A stretch of 64,000 nucleotides of DNA from Drechslerella dactyloides (Eukaryota > Ascomycota > Orbiliomycetes > Orbiliales > Orbiliaceae). The stretch lies in assembly GCA_020064725.1 (NCBI GenBank), contig JAGTWJ010000001.1:434001-498000 (forward strand). The letters run 5' to 3'. Under the pieces are notes generated by a model. The model did no database searches, was not told where the DNA came from, and saw only the letters and a list, made by a program, of their open reading frames with translations. A program made the translations under genes and the position numbers. This document shows positions 1-12,368 of the stretch, piece after piece (position 1 is the first letter of the stretch; every line of letters begins with the position of its first letter).

Positions 1-2381
1 CCCCGACCCCGGCCGTCGAGCATGGGGCAAAGAATTTCCATTACCTTGCCAGATATGGTGATAGGTAGTTCGAGTGTGTCGCCTCGCCTACCGAGCTCGA
101 GCGAAAGATACCACGCCGCTGTCGAATGGCTCTGCAGGCCAGTCAATCACCCCACGTAAAAAAAAAAAAAATTCAGTTTCGATTACCTTACACGAACCGT
201 AAGTTAAATCGGGCTGACCGGTGTATCGTTTCTTCTTCGGTCGACTCGGTCGGTCAGCTCAACAGAAAATCGAACCGAGTCACCGCGCACCGATCGAGCA
301 AGCAAGCGAGGGCTTCATTTTGGTTATGTTCCCCGCAGAGCTCGCCGTAGTGTGCCCTGACGTGAAATGGGCTTGGACGTATAATATCGACCAACATCAT
401 CATCGATAGCATTCCATTGCTCGATTGAAGGACCTGCATAAGCATACAACATAGCTAGGGCCCCATGTTGTCGATGGGTGCATGTACCTGTACCTGTACC
501 TGTGTCTGTACCTGTACCCTACATGCACGTCGACACGTCGACAACCGGCTTGTTGAGCTTCGGCGTCCGATCCAGCGTCCATTCGTACTCCTCGAGCTAG
601 GCCAAGTCCATTGTACTTATGGCTTGATACTAAGTAAGTAAGTAATTCGCACCTTGCATCGTGCATGCATGCACGGTGCTGGAACGCTGCTTAAGATACC
701 TCCGCGTACTGATAGATATCAGGTACAAGCCACTCAGATAGCTAAGCTACACTACCAGCGTCAAACCCTTGCAATTGGCTGCACATGCATACAACATTGC
801 TGATCCCGCTCGAGTATGTTCGATGGTACTGTACCAGATACATACTTGTATACATCCTCGGACACAGGCATGCGCCAGTCGGCACAGGATGCAGCGTCGA
901 CACGCACATACACATGCGCATTCCTAGCTACGTCGATACGTGTGGTGTAATGCACATTCTGCAGAATTGAGAAGGCCCGAAAAGACTGCTACCTGTCCTT
1001 ATGAAGATCGCCTTTTGGGAAGTCCCGCCTCGGCCAACGTCCGACTGGCTTGGCTACGCGTGCGAAGCCTCTTCGCAGTTGGGCGTATGCGACTCCGGGC
1101 AATCATCGACGTCGATGAAGCCACATGGGGTACCTGGATAGCATGAAAAACGAAAGCCGGATATGGTGTCGTAGCGAGTGTCCCGACTATCGACGGAGCC
1201 GACGACTGGCGAGCGTAAATGCCACTATACTGTATTATACGACGTTGAATATAATGAAGAATGATCAAATTGCACCTGCCAGCCTGCTTCAAAAATCCAA
1301 GCTGTCATCGAGACTGTCTAGGGGTCTTAAGTGATTGCCCTCATAGATATATCGATTATTATATGTACTGCACGACGAAACTGGCGCTTAAGGTGAACTC
1401 GGACGACACAGTTGGTGCAATGGGCGCCAATGCAAAGACGGCAAGATAGGAGAGATTGGCCGTCTGCCTCCTCGAACGCGAACGTCACACAGCCGTCGTG
1501 CCAGCGTACCGTGCCACTCACGGGAGACGAGGCTAGCAAGTGAGTGGTTTCCAGTAAGGATTAGTCAGATTGCTGCCTGCCTGCCTGCTGTCCATCGACG
1601 GCCGAGCCATTAGCGCATACCTCGTTGCGGTCTGAGTGTGCTCTCAGCGTTTGATATGGAAGTGGTCTCTTGGGGCCAATATATTCGTTCGAGCGCGGCC
1701 GTTGAGTTTGACGGGAAGGAGGACGTGACGGCCTTCTCCAATTACATTATAAGCGGGACGGCCGCAGACTTGAAACAAGCACGGTCCTTCGATCTCGGTC
1801 CCGGTCGAATATCGAATCTCGTTCCCCACCACTGCCGCTCGCGCTCGTCGTCGCATCGGCCAGCCTGATCGAAACATTCCGCAGCGTGAGACCAAGTTCC
1901 TGCCTTCTCCTTCGCCCTGTCCCACTGTCCACTGTCGGCGACGGTCAATTTTGGCGTGCAGCTTGGTCATTTTCTTTGGCGCCCCGTTTTTTGTGTTTTA
2001 CGATGCTGCGTGCGTCGTAGCCGTTTGCCGTTTGCTGGCTGTCATCCGTCCGGCAGGCACCAAACAACAACAAACCTCCGCAGCTCCTTCTTCATCACCG
2101 CGGTCGAACATCCTTGTCACCAGTGTCATCCTCCTAATCGGCTCTGGCGGAAGCACCTGGACGTTCCCCAGACCCGCCCTGCTCACCTCCTTCGCCCTCG
2201 GACACAATCGATACCCCTCTCCATCGCCTTCCGACGCCTTCCGTGGACACGCCGCCGCCAGAATCGCATCGCGTACGCCCGTCCTCCGCTGCCGCGACGC
2301 TACAGCTTTCAGGCTAGTCGAATCACAGAATACGTAAACGCACTCCCCGGACATCGAAAGACCGCCGGCACCACCGCCCCT
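1..2381. other. Intergenic region, long 5' flank
   Basis: No reading frame here looks like a gene; the ORFs are short, overlapping and compositionally random. It contains a poly-A run at about 158-170, an imperfect TGTACC hexamer microsatellite at about 484-518 and a GTAA microsatellite near 632. The last kilobase is pyrimidine-rich and probably holds the promoter and leader of the gene that starts at 2382. A frame open from 1956 runs into that gene, but its first 140 codons read as low-information Arg/Pro/His-rich sequence. Confidence 0.6.
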
Positions 2382-3590
2382 ATGGCGACGGGAATCGTAC
2401 CAGCATCCGGCGGCCACGGCGGGAATGGAGGTATGTTCTGCACCGTCCTCGCGCCAAACTCTGTCTGCCTGCAGTGCACTCGTGCCGTAGATACCCATCA
2501 GATCGCACTCGGACGCTGCATTGAGCCTCCATCAAACCCTGCGCACCCATGCAGTCCCTCGCATCCTCTCGCTGACTTCAACCACCTCATCATGAAAACA
2601 GACAGGAACACACGGCGCAAGCCCTTCAGCACCCTCATCAAACGGCTCGCGGCCTTCAAGTCCTCCTCTCACCACCGGCACAACCACGTCAACGGCAACC
2701 AGCGGTCGAACGATGCCGTCACCAACGGCAATAACGCAAGCTCTGCCTCGGCCTCCAACGGCAACCAAGTGGCCTTCTCGGACCCTCCGCACAGCATAGC
2801 GGCATCCGGATCGCACACCAGAGCAGCTTCGATGGCCGGCTCCTCCCACGCTCAAACTTACACTTCCTCCACCGTCCACTCCTCCCCGTCGCAGTCCGTC
2901 CAGTCCCTCGCAACGCTTACCACCGTCCAGTCGACCGCTCCCCCGTCGACATACCTCGCGAACGGCATGAGCAGCACCTACAACCCGCATCTCTCGTCTC
3001 ACAACCCCAATGCTCCTCCCCAGCACTTCACGCACCAATTCACAATCTCTCCGTCCCCAGCAGGGCTCAGCCACACACCCTCCAACTCACAGGGAATCCC
3101 CACCACACTACCGCACCCAACCACCTATCAGATGATGACACAAGGCAACATGCTGTCCGACGACGCCAGCATCCTGACCCTGGCCTCTTCGTCGCGGAAG
3201 CGAGAGCGCCGGCGGAGCCTCGACACCGACGCATCGATCCGCGCTTTGCCCCCCAGCAGTTTGTGGGGCGGGAGCAAGGAATCCCTGCCATTGAGTGTCC
3301 TCAGCGGCGGGGACCGAGCAACAATGGGTGACAGAGCCAGTCTATTTGCCGAAAGGCATAAAGATCGGGATAGCGTCGTCCTCGGTGCTACCAGCAGCCC
3401 CCTCGTCACACCCTCGCATCCGACATTCTTCGGCGGCAGCACTAGCGGCGGGGAGCGGGCCGACGATGATGACGCCAATACAGACGGCCGGTCCATCGCA
3501 AAGTACAGCACGAAGCGGGGTAGCACGGGTACCAGCCTGCTGAGCATACCGCTGCAAGGCCCGGATACCGAGCCGGATACTGTGAAATAG
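2382..3590 (+). CDS. Ser-rich conserved fungal protein of unknown function
   Basis: Two exons, 2382-2430 and 2602-3590, give 345 aa. The intron 2431-2601 has a GTATGT donor, a CTGAC branch site and an ACAG acceptor, and joins GGNG to DRNTRRKP. It is a multiple of three and stop-free, so unspliced RNA would also translate. The protein is basic at its start, then Ser/Thr/Asn/His-rich and probably disordered, with a more conserved-looking block near residue 225 (DDASILTLASSSRKRERR) and a nearby ALPPSSLWGGS motif. I recall similar proteins in aspergilli, sometimes labelled polycystin-like cation channel, but I see no membrane segment and assign no function. The frame ends at TAG 3588-3590 and then stays open for 77 more codons, so the true C-terminus is uncertain. 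Confidence 0.7.
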   Translation: MATGIVPASGGHGGNGGMFCTVLAPNSVCLQCTRAVDTHQIALGRCIEPPSNPAHPCSPSHPLADFNHLIMKTDRNTRRKPFSTLIKRLAAFKSSSHHRHNHVNGNQRSNDAVTNGNNASSASASNGNQVAFSDPPHSIAASGSHTRAASMAGSSHAQTYTSSTVHSSPSQSVQSLATLTTVQSTAPPSTYLANGMSSTYNPHLSSHNPNAPPQHFTHQFTISPSPAGLSHTPSNSQGIPTTLPHPTTYQMMTQGNMLSDDASILTLASSSRKRERRRSLDTDASIRALPPSSLWGGSKESLPLSVLSGGDRATMGDRASLFAERHKDRDSVVLGATSSPLVTPSHPTFFGGSTSGGERADDDDANTDGRSIAKYSTKRGSTGTSLLSIPLQGPDTEPDTVK

Positions 3591-3824
3591 TTCGAACAGC
3601 TATCCCGCTGGGATCCGCCGCCGTCTCCAGGACCGTCGCGACGACACTCTCGCAACATGTACTCGACGACCGACAGATGTTCGCTGGAGTCTGTCCATCG
3701 GCCGGTTGTTCCTGCGGAGACTCCCACGGAAAATGACGAACAATCCCAGGGTGCATGGCTGTTACCTCCCTTGCGACGGATGCGGACGCTCACGCTCGTC
3801 ATGGATCCCTGCATGTTCTTCTGA
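3591..3824 (+). other. Open in-frame extension after TAG
   Basis: Immediately after TAG 3588-3590 the same frame continues for 77 sense codons (starting FEQLSRWDPPPSPGPSRR) to TGA at 3822-3824. The Ser/Pro/Arg-rich composition matches the upstream protein, so this looks like coding sequence rather than 3' UTR. I tested GT/AG pairs that would remove the TAG and found none that keeps phase. It could be a nonsense mutation, a readthrough extension or a sequencing error. Confidence 0.45.
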
Positions 3825-5062
3825 CCCTATGATTGTGGCCCGTCTTTTGCTATTCTCTCTGTTATATACCTTTCTCTTGCTACGCGGATTATAATCGATT
3901 CACTTGCTGACTGACTTCTACTTGCTGGACTGTTTCGCTTCCCCGGAGTTTTGTTTTCGTTCTGCTAGCGCTAAATACCCGAATAAAGCTTGCAAAAAAA
4001 TGGAAAACTGGGAAGATTTGGGGAACTGCTGGTTGGGGGGCTTATGCTGTCTCTCTGTTTGTCTTTCTGTCTATCTATACATCTACCGAATCTAGCGAAC
4101 GCGGTTTTATATTTACACGTTGTGCTTGGTGCACTTTCGCTTTCACACCGCAATCGTTTCCCCATAAATCTACCTTGTTTCTGAACCGTGGCACGCGCGC
4201 GCGCGTGTATTGCCTTGCGTCTTTTTCTTGTCTTCCTCGCTGCTGTTGATTTTTGCATCCGGTGTCTTTTTGTTTCTCGTTTTTGCTACCGCTGTTGCAA
4301 TGTTCGCCCTCTAACGCACACATACGCAACGGCCTTGAGTGTGTGCTCGCTATTGCTTTGTATTGTATATCTCTTGCCTGTTTAGTACGTTATTGCTTTC
4401 TTTGCCTTGACTCGACTTCTAGCATGGACGCACAGGTGGTGTTTTTATACGGATTGATTTTGATCTGATTCATTGAACGTGCGTTTCTGGTACACATAGT
4501 ACGATATTGCAATCGGCGCTTTGCTTCGAATGGTGATCATGATATCGGAAATTGCTAGTGTTCATATGTTATTTCCGTCTGGTGAATCAGCACTCGCTTC
4601 TCGGAATGGAAGAAGTGCCTGTTGTAGATCTCTCGGCTGTCCACATTACGTGCATCCGGCCCCAAGCGTACTGTATACTACGAGGCGAGGTTGGTCAGTA
4701 CTACTGATTTCAGCCTAGAGGTATAACGTATGAGCCTAGATCTATAGAGCTTCCTTAGTTTCCCCAATTGACGCCCGACAATCATGTAGACTGTGATTTT
4801 ACTTGGCTATAGCTAATCGATATTTTGTTTGAGTACCACGTATACTTTTAAAGGAGAATCGAGCAACACTAGCTAAGTATATATAGACACGTAGTAATTT
4901 CAGAATAAGGGCTGTTGGTACAAATATCGTATAGACTAGACGTGTACTCGAAAACTCAGCGGTGAGCTGCCATGGATGTATAGGTAATGACGGTATATTT
5001 CGTACACCAGCTGGTGTGATGTAATCGGTTGTGCGCGTAGGAACTCTAACTTACACAGCACG
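3825..5062. other. Intergenic, convergent 3' flanks
   Basis: This lies between the 3' ends of the Ser-rich gene (+) and the glycerol-3-phosphate dehydrogenase gene (-). It is T-rich with an alternating CG run at about 4192-4206. I see no gene in it; it presumably holds both 3' UTRs. Confidence 0.6.
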
Positions 5063-7324
5063 CTATACACTCTCCGCGGGACCTATTTCAAATCTCAGTC
5101 AGCCAAAGAGCCAGTATAACCGGCGAACAAAAAAAAAACCACTAATAAATGTCAAATTCGAGGGCCGGAAATCTATTACTCACCGCTGAAGCGACTGTAC
5201 ATCCCTCCTTCGACCTCCTTACTCCATTGCGCCACCCGTCCCTTCTCCACCTCGGCCCTCGAGATACCCCGCAAGCCCTCTGCCAACCCCATGCTCTCCA
5301 GAAACTTGACCGCATCCCGCCACTCCGCCTCCTTCCGCCGCCGATTCCACCCCATCTCCTCGGCCATCGTATCGATCACCAACGGCAGACTCTCCAGCGC
5401 CGCCTGCGCGTTCAAGAACGCCAGCCGCGTCCGCCGCGCGATTACGTCGACCGCCGTCTCCGCCATCTCATGCCGGGCCGCATACCGTATCTCACCATCG
5501 ACGAACGGGTACAGTGACGAGATGCGGATGCCGCGCACGGGGAACCGCTGGTTCGTCGGCGCGCACAGCGATGCGACAGTCCACGCGCGGTCACCGTACG
5601 CCGCCGCCAGATGCTGCGCGACGACGGTGTCGACGCCAAAGTGCTGGATCAGGTTGATGAATAGCGTCGGGCTCCACCCGTGCGCGCCGATGAGCTTGAG
5701 CTTGTCGGTGTTGCAGGCGCCGGAGATCTCGAGCATGCCGTAGGTGCCGCGGGCAGCGGAGGCCGCCTCGGAGTCCGCGTCGGACTCTGATACGAAGGTC
5801 GGGTAGAAGGGCAGCGGCTTCGGGTGCGGGGTCAGGCCGAATTTCTCGACGGTAATGTCGAGAGTTTCTTCAGCCATCTGGCGGTATGTTGTCCATTTGC
5901 CGCCGGCGATAGTGACGAGGCCCGAGCTGGAGACATCGATCAGGTGGTTGCGGACGAGCGATTCCGTGTTCTTAGCCTTGGGGTCGCGGACGAGCGGGCG
6001 GATGCCAGACCAGGCGGCCAGGACGTCGCCGCGGCGCACGTTGATGTCCGGGGCGAGGTAGCGGGAGACCTCGTTGAGGATGAACTGGATTTCCTCCTCC
6101 GTGGGCACGGGCTGCTGGACAATGTCCGTCGGGGCGTCAGTGGTGCCAGCGATCGTGTTACCCTGCCACGGGAGGAAGAAGATGACTCGGCCGTCGGAGG
6201 TGTTTGCGTCCAGCAGGCCCATTTTGCCGGGGCTGTAGTAGCCGGGCAGGACGATGTGCACGCCGGAGCTGGGGGCTACGATTTCGCGGGACTGGTTGTC
6301 GTCCATCTTACGGATGGTGTCCGTGTAGGGACCTGTGGCGTTGATGATACATTTGGCTTTGACGGAGAATTCCTTAGATGAGGGGTCTAGGACGTCTTTG
6401 ACAGTGGCACCGTTGAGCTGGCCCGTGATGGGGTCCTTGGTGAGGGAGGTGACGTTGGCGTGGTTTGCTATAGTGGCGCCGTAGAGGGCTGCAGTCATTG
6501 CTATCGTGACGTTCATACGTGAATCGTTATGCGCGCCGTCTGGCAGATAGAAGTTAGCTAACGTGATGTATATGGCCGTATAGATGATTCTTACCGTAGT
6601 AGACCAAGGCGCCGCAGAGTCGTTCTCTCTTAAGCATGGGAAAAGCCTCCAATGCCTTTCCTCGGGTGAGGAAGTAGCTGCTTTCGATGCCCTCGCCGCT
6701 CATTTTCGCCAGGGCATCGTACGCCTTTGTCCCAGCCCAATAGTATCTACGATCGGGTGTCAGTTAGCACAAAGTGACCCATTGACCGAGAAGTATAAAT
6801 ATCAGATGAACCACCTACGGCGCTTTCCACCAGTCGTACATGGGCAGCATGATGGGCAACCACTCGCTCAGATGCGGCGCGGTGGTCAGAAACACCGTCC
6901 GCTCCTTCAGCGCCTCCTTGACCAGATTATACTGGTCAACATCTGCGTCCCAGAACGCCTTCTCCAGGTACCGGACGCCGCCGTGAACTAGCTTTGTGCT
7001 CTTGCTGCTCGTTCCGGCGGCGAAGTCATCGCGCTCGAGCATTGCAACGGTGAGTCCTCTGGCGGCGGCATCCAGCGCGATTCCTGACCCGACGGCGCCG
7101 CCGCCGATGACGAGGACGTCGTACGGCTCCTTCGCATTGCGTAGGTTCTCGAGCTGCTGTTTCCGCGATGGCAGGGTGGGGAATATGGGGGGTTTCGTGA
7201 TCGGTTTTGGATTGTCATTGGGATAGATTCGTGGCCGGAGGGTGTAGTAGAGTGTGCCAGCGCCGATGAGCGAGGTTCCGGCGACCGCGGAGGCCGCCCA
7301 GGCGAGCTTGCGCCCGATTGTCAT
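5063..7324 (-). CDS. GUT2: Mitochondrial FAD-dependent glycerol-3-phosphate dehydrogenase
   Basis: The enzyme oxidises glycerol-3-phosphate to dihydroxyacetone phosphate and passes electrons to ubiquinone at the inner mitochondrial membrane, feeding the G3P shuttle and glycerol catabolism. Exons are 7324-6819, 6746-6595 and 6539-5184. From there, reading through gives a TAA at 5176-5178 (673 aa). Splicing a GTGAGT...AATAG intron (5083-5183) instead adds a short exon 5082-5063 and gives 677 aa ending GPAESV. The N-terminus has a basic/hydrophobic targeting segment, then the FAD dinucleotide-binding motif DVLVIGGGAVGSGIALDAA near residue 70 and GTSSKSTKLVHGGVRYLE. The Y-D-G-A-H-N-D-S-R-M motif is rebuilt across intron 2. 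Length is normal for the family. Upstream, a TATATAT on the minus strand near 7472-7480 may be the TATA element. Identity is secure; only the last residues are open. Confidence 0.93.
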
Positions 7325-9134
7325 GATGGTGTGACCAGAGTGGGGCGCTGTTGAGGGGCAGCTACGGGCCGCGCATTTGTGACATCAAGCTTGCGACTCG
7401 ACGATGGATGTTGATTGTGAGAAGGTTTGAACTCCGACCAGACGAGACGCCTGAAAGAAATTGACGTCCGGCGAGATATATACCTGGCCACTCCGGCGGA
7501 GGAATCCCGCTTCTGGCGCTGGGAGACGGAAAATTGCGACAGCTCCAGCAAATGAGGGGAGCAGGCAGCTGGGGGTTGAATTGAAGCTGGGCGACGGGGT
7601 AGGTTTTTCTTTCACGTGTTAAAATTATAAAACCGTTGGCGGCGTCAACGGGCGTAGTTAAGTAAGTACTAGTAGATATCACCCCCAACAGAGCAAGATT
7701 GGAATGTAGCTGATGGCAGATGGGGTAGTTAATATGGGCATCGGCAGGCTCGGATGTCGATGTCAGAGATATCTCCTCGCTTGGTCTCAAGATGGTGAAT
7801 CCGCCGATGACGGGGCCTTCTTCAATGCTATCGCTCCGACACGGAGCAGCGGTTCATTATATACACTGCCAGGAACCCGACCACCTCGAGAATAGAGCAT
7901 ACACGCACGCAAGAATCACCCCACGCCGTTCTCGCGGAAAGCGGGACAAATAGCCCGCGACCGGTAACGCTCGTCGAATGGTGAAGGATGCTGCTGCTGG
8001 GGAGGCGCGGTTAATCCGCTGTGGGGAACGGCCGCAATTTTCCACGAAACAGATGGCCAGGGCTAGCCCGAAGTCGGATTATGGTTAATCCGGATGGGAT
8101 CAGGCCTGCTGGAGGTATCGAATGCATGAATCGAGCTATTGGATTAGCCTCGGAGTCTATTCGACGGGAAATGGGTGTATGCCGTGTATTTGCTTCCTTG
8201 AGTTTGAACGCGAGCTCGGACCTGTCGTCGGCCGTTGTGCTACATCCATCCAACATGAGGTCGTCGCGTTGCTGAACTTCTTTCAACGAGCACTTGGATT
8301 CAATTCAAACTCCGGCAGAATACACTTCACAATCCCCCAGTTACATCGGTATCAAAATCAGAATTCACATACTCCAGAGATGGCAGACGCTTCGCTGCTA
8401 ACTGGTATATCGACCGGGCCGCATATTGGAGAGGTTCGTACGTATCGACACGCCCAGCTTCTAGCATTGCGAACCGTGCTGCCGTTTTCCAGTCCCTGGC
8501 TGACCTTCAATCGTGGCGTCTCGGCTCCATCTCAGACAGGCTCTCGTGACGATGCCCCAAAGCAGTCATCCATGCCAAGAAAATTGGCTGGAGGTGCCGA
8601 CGTGCCTGGTGTCTGGGCTGCCGCTCGAGCAACTGTGCTGGTGCTGCTAATGATGATGTAATGATATGAGATCAGAAGATACCGGGCCCCTAGCCGTTAG
8701 CAGGCCGCATCCCGCGACATCCGCGTCTGCTTTCAACGGCGGCGGCCCCGCAGTTGATTCTTTACGCTTCATCGAGAGAATGCTGGGCAATGGCACCAAC
8801 TTGAGAAGCCACATGCGCACCGCGATCAAAGCGTCCTGCAAGTGGCCAGTTCACGGAACTGTGGCGTCGGGCGCCGTCTCCAGCAGACCGCCCGGCCGGC
8901 GGAAGGCTGCCAGGCGAGCCTAGCTGCACGGGAGGAAGCTGGAGGGCAAGGCTGTAGATTTTGGCTAGATTTTGGCTAGCCCGCTTTTGAAGATTCATCG
9001 TCTGCGAGCCTCCCTTTTCTCTCCTGCCGCATCCACCGATCGATCGATCCCCGAACTCACGCGGCCGACAGTAGCCCGGCCGAGATAATACCATCGCCGG
9101 ACCAGCCTGAACTCCCTCGCTCTCGTCAGACGTC
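7325..9134. other. Intergenic, divergent promoter region
   Basis: This 1.8 kb separates the divergent starts of the dehydrogenase (-) and Clr5-domain (+) genes. A frame at 8122-8661 is open for 179 codons, but shows no family motif and no plausible splice context, so I do not call it. The region presumably holds both promoters. Confidence 0.55.
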
Positions 9135-11815
9135 ATGCCGAGCCAGGCCCCTGGCGCACTCGATGTGGAGTTCTGGCCGGGCCCGTCTCGCGGCCAGCCA
9201 CGTCGCTACAACAAGGTCGCTGACTGGCAGCCGTATAAAGCGTACATTCTGCAGAAACGGGCTGACAAGGTCCCGCTCGAGGACATTGTCGCGGCTCTGA
9301 GAACCGAGAAGCAGTTCGTCGTCGAGTAAGTCATGCGATACCGGGTACTCTGCGCGGTGGGAGATATTCATTAGACGCGGGGCGGTTGGCCCCCCGTGGG
9401 TCCATCCAATATCAATTGCGGCGCAGTCCCGATTGAGACTTTCACCGACTGTGCCCTTGCATTATATTGCACCACCTGCACAACCATCCATCAATGGATA
9501 TTCACCGCAGCTGAACCTATCCCGTTCACGGAAATCTGCTAAGCTCCCGTCCTACACCGGCAGACTGCACCAATTGAAGCACGTGCTGCGTATATGGAAG
9601 TCCACCGTGCGGATCAGCGCTACCCACCGCCGCTACATTGTCAGCAAGACTATCCAGCGCCGAGCTGCCGGCAAGCGGCGCACGACCTTCAAGTACAAGG
9701 ATTCGGGCGAAAAGATCCCCCAGGATAAGGTAGACAAGGTCGTCAAACGATACAAAAATGAGGCGCAGGGTACGTAAACTTGGATATGCTTGTCTAGCAC
9801 GCGTGCGCCGGAGTCCGGCAAAACCGGCTTCTCCTATGCATGCATGCCCTAGTTAGTTGAGCTGCATTGCGGGCCCCAGAGACGTGGCCCCGCTGGCCAG
9901 CATCCCCGAAATAATTTCCCTGCGAATAACGTTGTTATCTTTCGAACACCCTTCGCTGATGTGGATCTATTGAATACAGAATCGAAGGATGTTGACCTGC
10001 CGGACGTTGGCCTTATCGCGGCGACTCCCAGTGCCCCGAGTGTCAGCTCTCAAATTGTGCAACAGAACGATAATCAGCTCGGTCTCCTGCAGAAGGAAGC
10101 GGCACGATGGCTACAAGAAGACAGCACGCTGACTCCTATTGAGGAGACAATGATGGCTATGAGCCTGATAGGAGAATGCTCAATCCCGGACCTCTACCAG
10201 GTGAGCGCTGCCCCCCCTCGAGACCCCTCACAATGGGAACCTTGGGAACGTTTTTTACCTTCCACGCTCGATGGCTGCTTTATCAATTAGACGAGAAGCT
10301 AACTTGATTGGCTAGCTTGTCGACGAGTCTGTTCCCGGCATACCTGCCGAGACCTTGGACCGGGCAGACCCGGCCGCAGCACAGCCAGCCGGCCAGCAAG
10401 ACGAGACCTATGCCACGGACTCTGCCCCCTCTGACGCGGAAACACCAGAATTCACAGATCCAAAGGCCGTCGAGGATGCTTTGCAAACCCACGTTGAACA
10501 CGGTCAAGCACACATCACCATCCCTACACTTGACTTCCACCGAGCCTCCGAGCTACTCCGCCCGATATGCATCTCATGGCTCGATAAAGTCAAGAGAAAT
10601 GCCCTCGCGGCCATCTCCCAGCAAAGCCCAGAACCTCAGCCCACCATCGAGGAAATCGAATCCCTAGGCTACACTCCGACAGAGTCCTCGGAGCCCCTCC
10701 CTCTCGCCACATGCGCGGAAATTCTTCAATACCTCGACGATGACGACCCGCTTCCCTATCGCGGCCATGACATCCTCAATTGGAATTTCAACTGGGAGCC
10801 AGTCTCCAAACTCTACCACGACAACATGCCCGCTCTCTGGGGTCTCTTCGCCGGCACCACGGCCTTTGAATCCGTGAAGCTTTACCTGGACGACATCGCC
10901 CGCGTCTTCTACCTCCCTACCCTCGTCGCAAAGTATGGCAAGCATCACTACTTTGTCATCCGCGCCCTCCATTGCTTCGGCATGGTTCTCGGCCTCGTCT
11001 GCCACCCAGACCTCTCCGCGGATGTCCTCGAGATTGCCGTCGCGGGTTTCGACAACCTCGGTATGCGCCTCCACCAACACACCATGGACGCCGCCTACCA
11101 GCTCGCCCAAGCACTCCCCTTCAGCAGAAAAGGCCCCCATGGTATCCGCCTCGCCCAGGACTTCCTCTCCCGCTGTCAGGCCAAACACGGCCTCCGCCAC
11201 GGCCGCACCATCGCCGCCCTTGCCCTCCTCGCCCGCGGCATGCTGAACAACGGCCAGAAGCCCCTTGCCCGCGGCCTCCTCTCGCAGGTCAACCGGCTAA
11301 ACGACTCCCTCCATGAATCCGACAAAACCTCCAAGGACTACGCCGACGCCCTCCGCGATATCGGCAAGGCCGAATTCTACGCGGGCCTCCAGCGCAAAGC
11401 CCAGCTAACCCTCCTCGCCGCCCTCCAGCGCAACGACGACCTCGGCCACCGTGCGCCGGACTCCTCGCACCTCAGCTTCCTGCTCGGCATGGTTTACAGC
11501 CAGTCCGCGCAGTGGGAGAACGCCATCATCTTCCTGCGCCGGTCGACGATGTACCGCAGTGACACGTTCGGAGAGATGCACCGCGCGTCCGCGAGTTCAA
11601 TGGAGGCGCTGTCGAACGTGTGGGAGAAGCGTGGGATCGTGCTGTATGAGAATCCGATGCTCGAGTTGCTGGAGAAGCTGTTGCGGCATTATGAGAGTCG
11701 GTTTGGGCAGCGGCATGAGCGGACGTACAAGGCGTACGTGAAGTATGGAGCGGCGATGATGGCCAAGGAGGCGGCGGAGGCGGAGCGGGTGACGGAGGTT
11801 GAGGAGCTGGAGTGA
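9135..11815 (+). CDS. Clr5-domain protein with C-terminal helical repeats
   Basis: Four exons, 9135-9325, 9564-9769, 9980-10200 and 10316-11815, give 705 aa with phases closing. The N-terminal Clr5 domain (about residues 25-85) has DWQPYKAYILQK, then FVVELHQLKHVLRIWK, the aromatic-x6-Q-L/Y-K-x5-W pattern of that family, completed across intron 1. That pattern is why I chose the distant acceptor at 9563 and a 238-nt first intron. A basic stretch follows (QRRAAGKRRTTFKYK, about 110). From about residue 280 on the protein is helical and TPR-like: ARGMLNNGQKPLARGLLSQ, then YAGLQRKAQLTLLAAL and QSAQWENAIIFLRRSTM. Clr5 domains are named after a fission yeast silencing factor, so a chromatin or transcription role is possible. 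That is inference; the biochemical role is unknown. Confidence 0.82.
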
Positions 11816-12368
11816 CCGTGCATTTGACGATAATGGATGTATACTTGGGAATATTTGTTTGTGATATACTACGTTTCATTTCGCGGGTATTTGTATGAAA
11901 ATTTTAGATAATTCTTAATGCAAGGTCTATTCGACGGGACGCCGACTTCGGTAGCATGAATAACATTTGCGATTTACGATGCAGAATATCAAATAGCGGA
12001 AGGAAGATAGCAAATGGTTCTATACATCTTTGCCTCCGGCCTTTGGATCTATGAACTCAACGAAATTATGAACCGTTATCGCCGATTTGATGTCCGTATG
12101 CATGCATAATTTCTGGTTGATAGCGTCGGCCTGAGTTCGCTTATAGATTATAAGTCAAGGACTTCGATTGACAAGGGCGTGAAGTTGGACGAGTTAATTT
12201 TGCGTCTGTCTACATGCATAGACGGTAGTCGCTCTCGCCGCTCGTCTGGGAACCAAAACACCCGTACTCGAATAAGGCTAGTCTTGGACAAATTATATAT
12301 TATAGGTAGGAAAATCGAGGACCAGTACACAAAATCAATATAGAGATCGATTGTACGACCACATTGCA
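11816..12368. other. Intergenic, convergent 3' flanks
   Basis: The 3' ends of the Clr5 gene (+) and the P450 gene (-) face each other here. The sequence is AT-rich with no coding signal. Confidence 0.6.

Noticed and set aside
4192..4206. Alternating CG tract with possible Z-DNA character
   Set aside because: Too short and located in a 3' flank; no supporting context.
8122..8661. 179-codon plus-strand frame between two genes
   Set aside because: No recognisable domain, no splice-compatible neighbours, and biased C-terminal LLMMM end; length alone is not enough in GC-balanced DNA.
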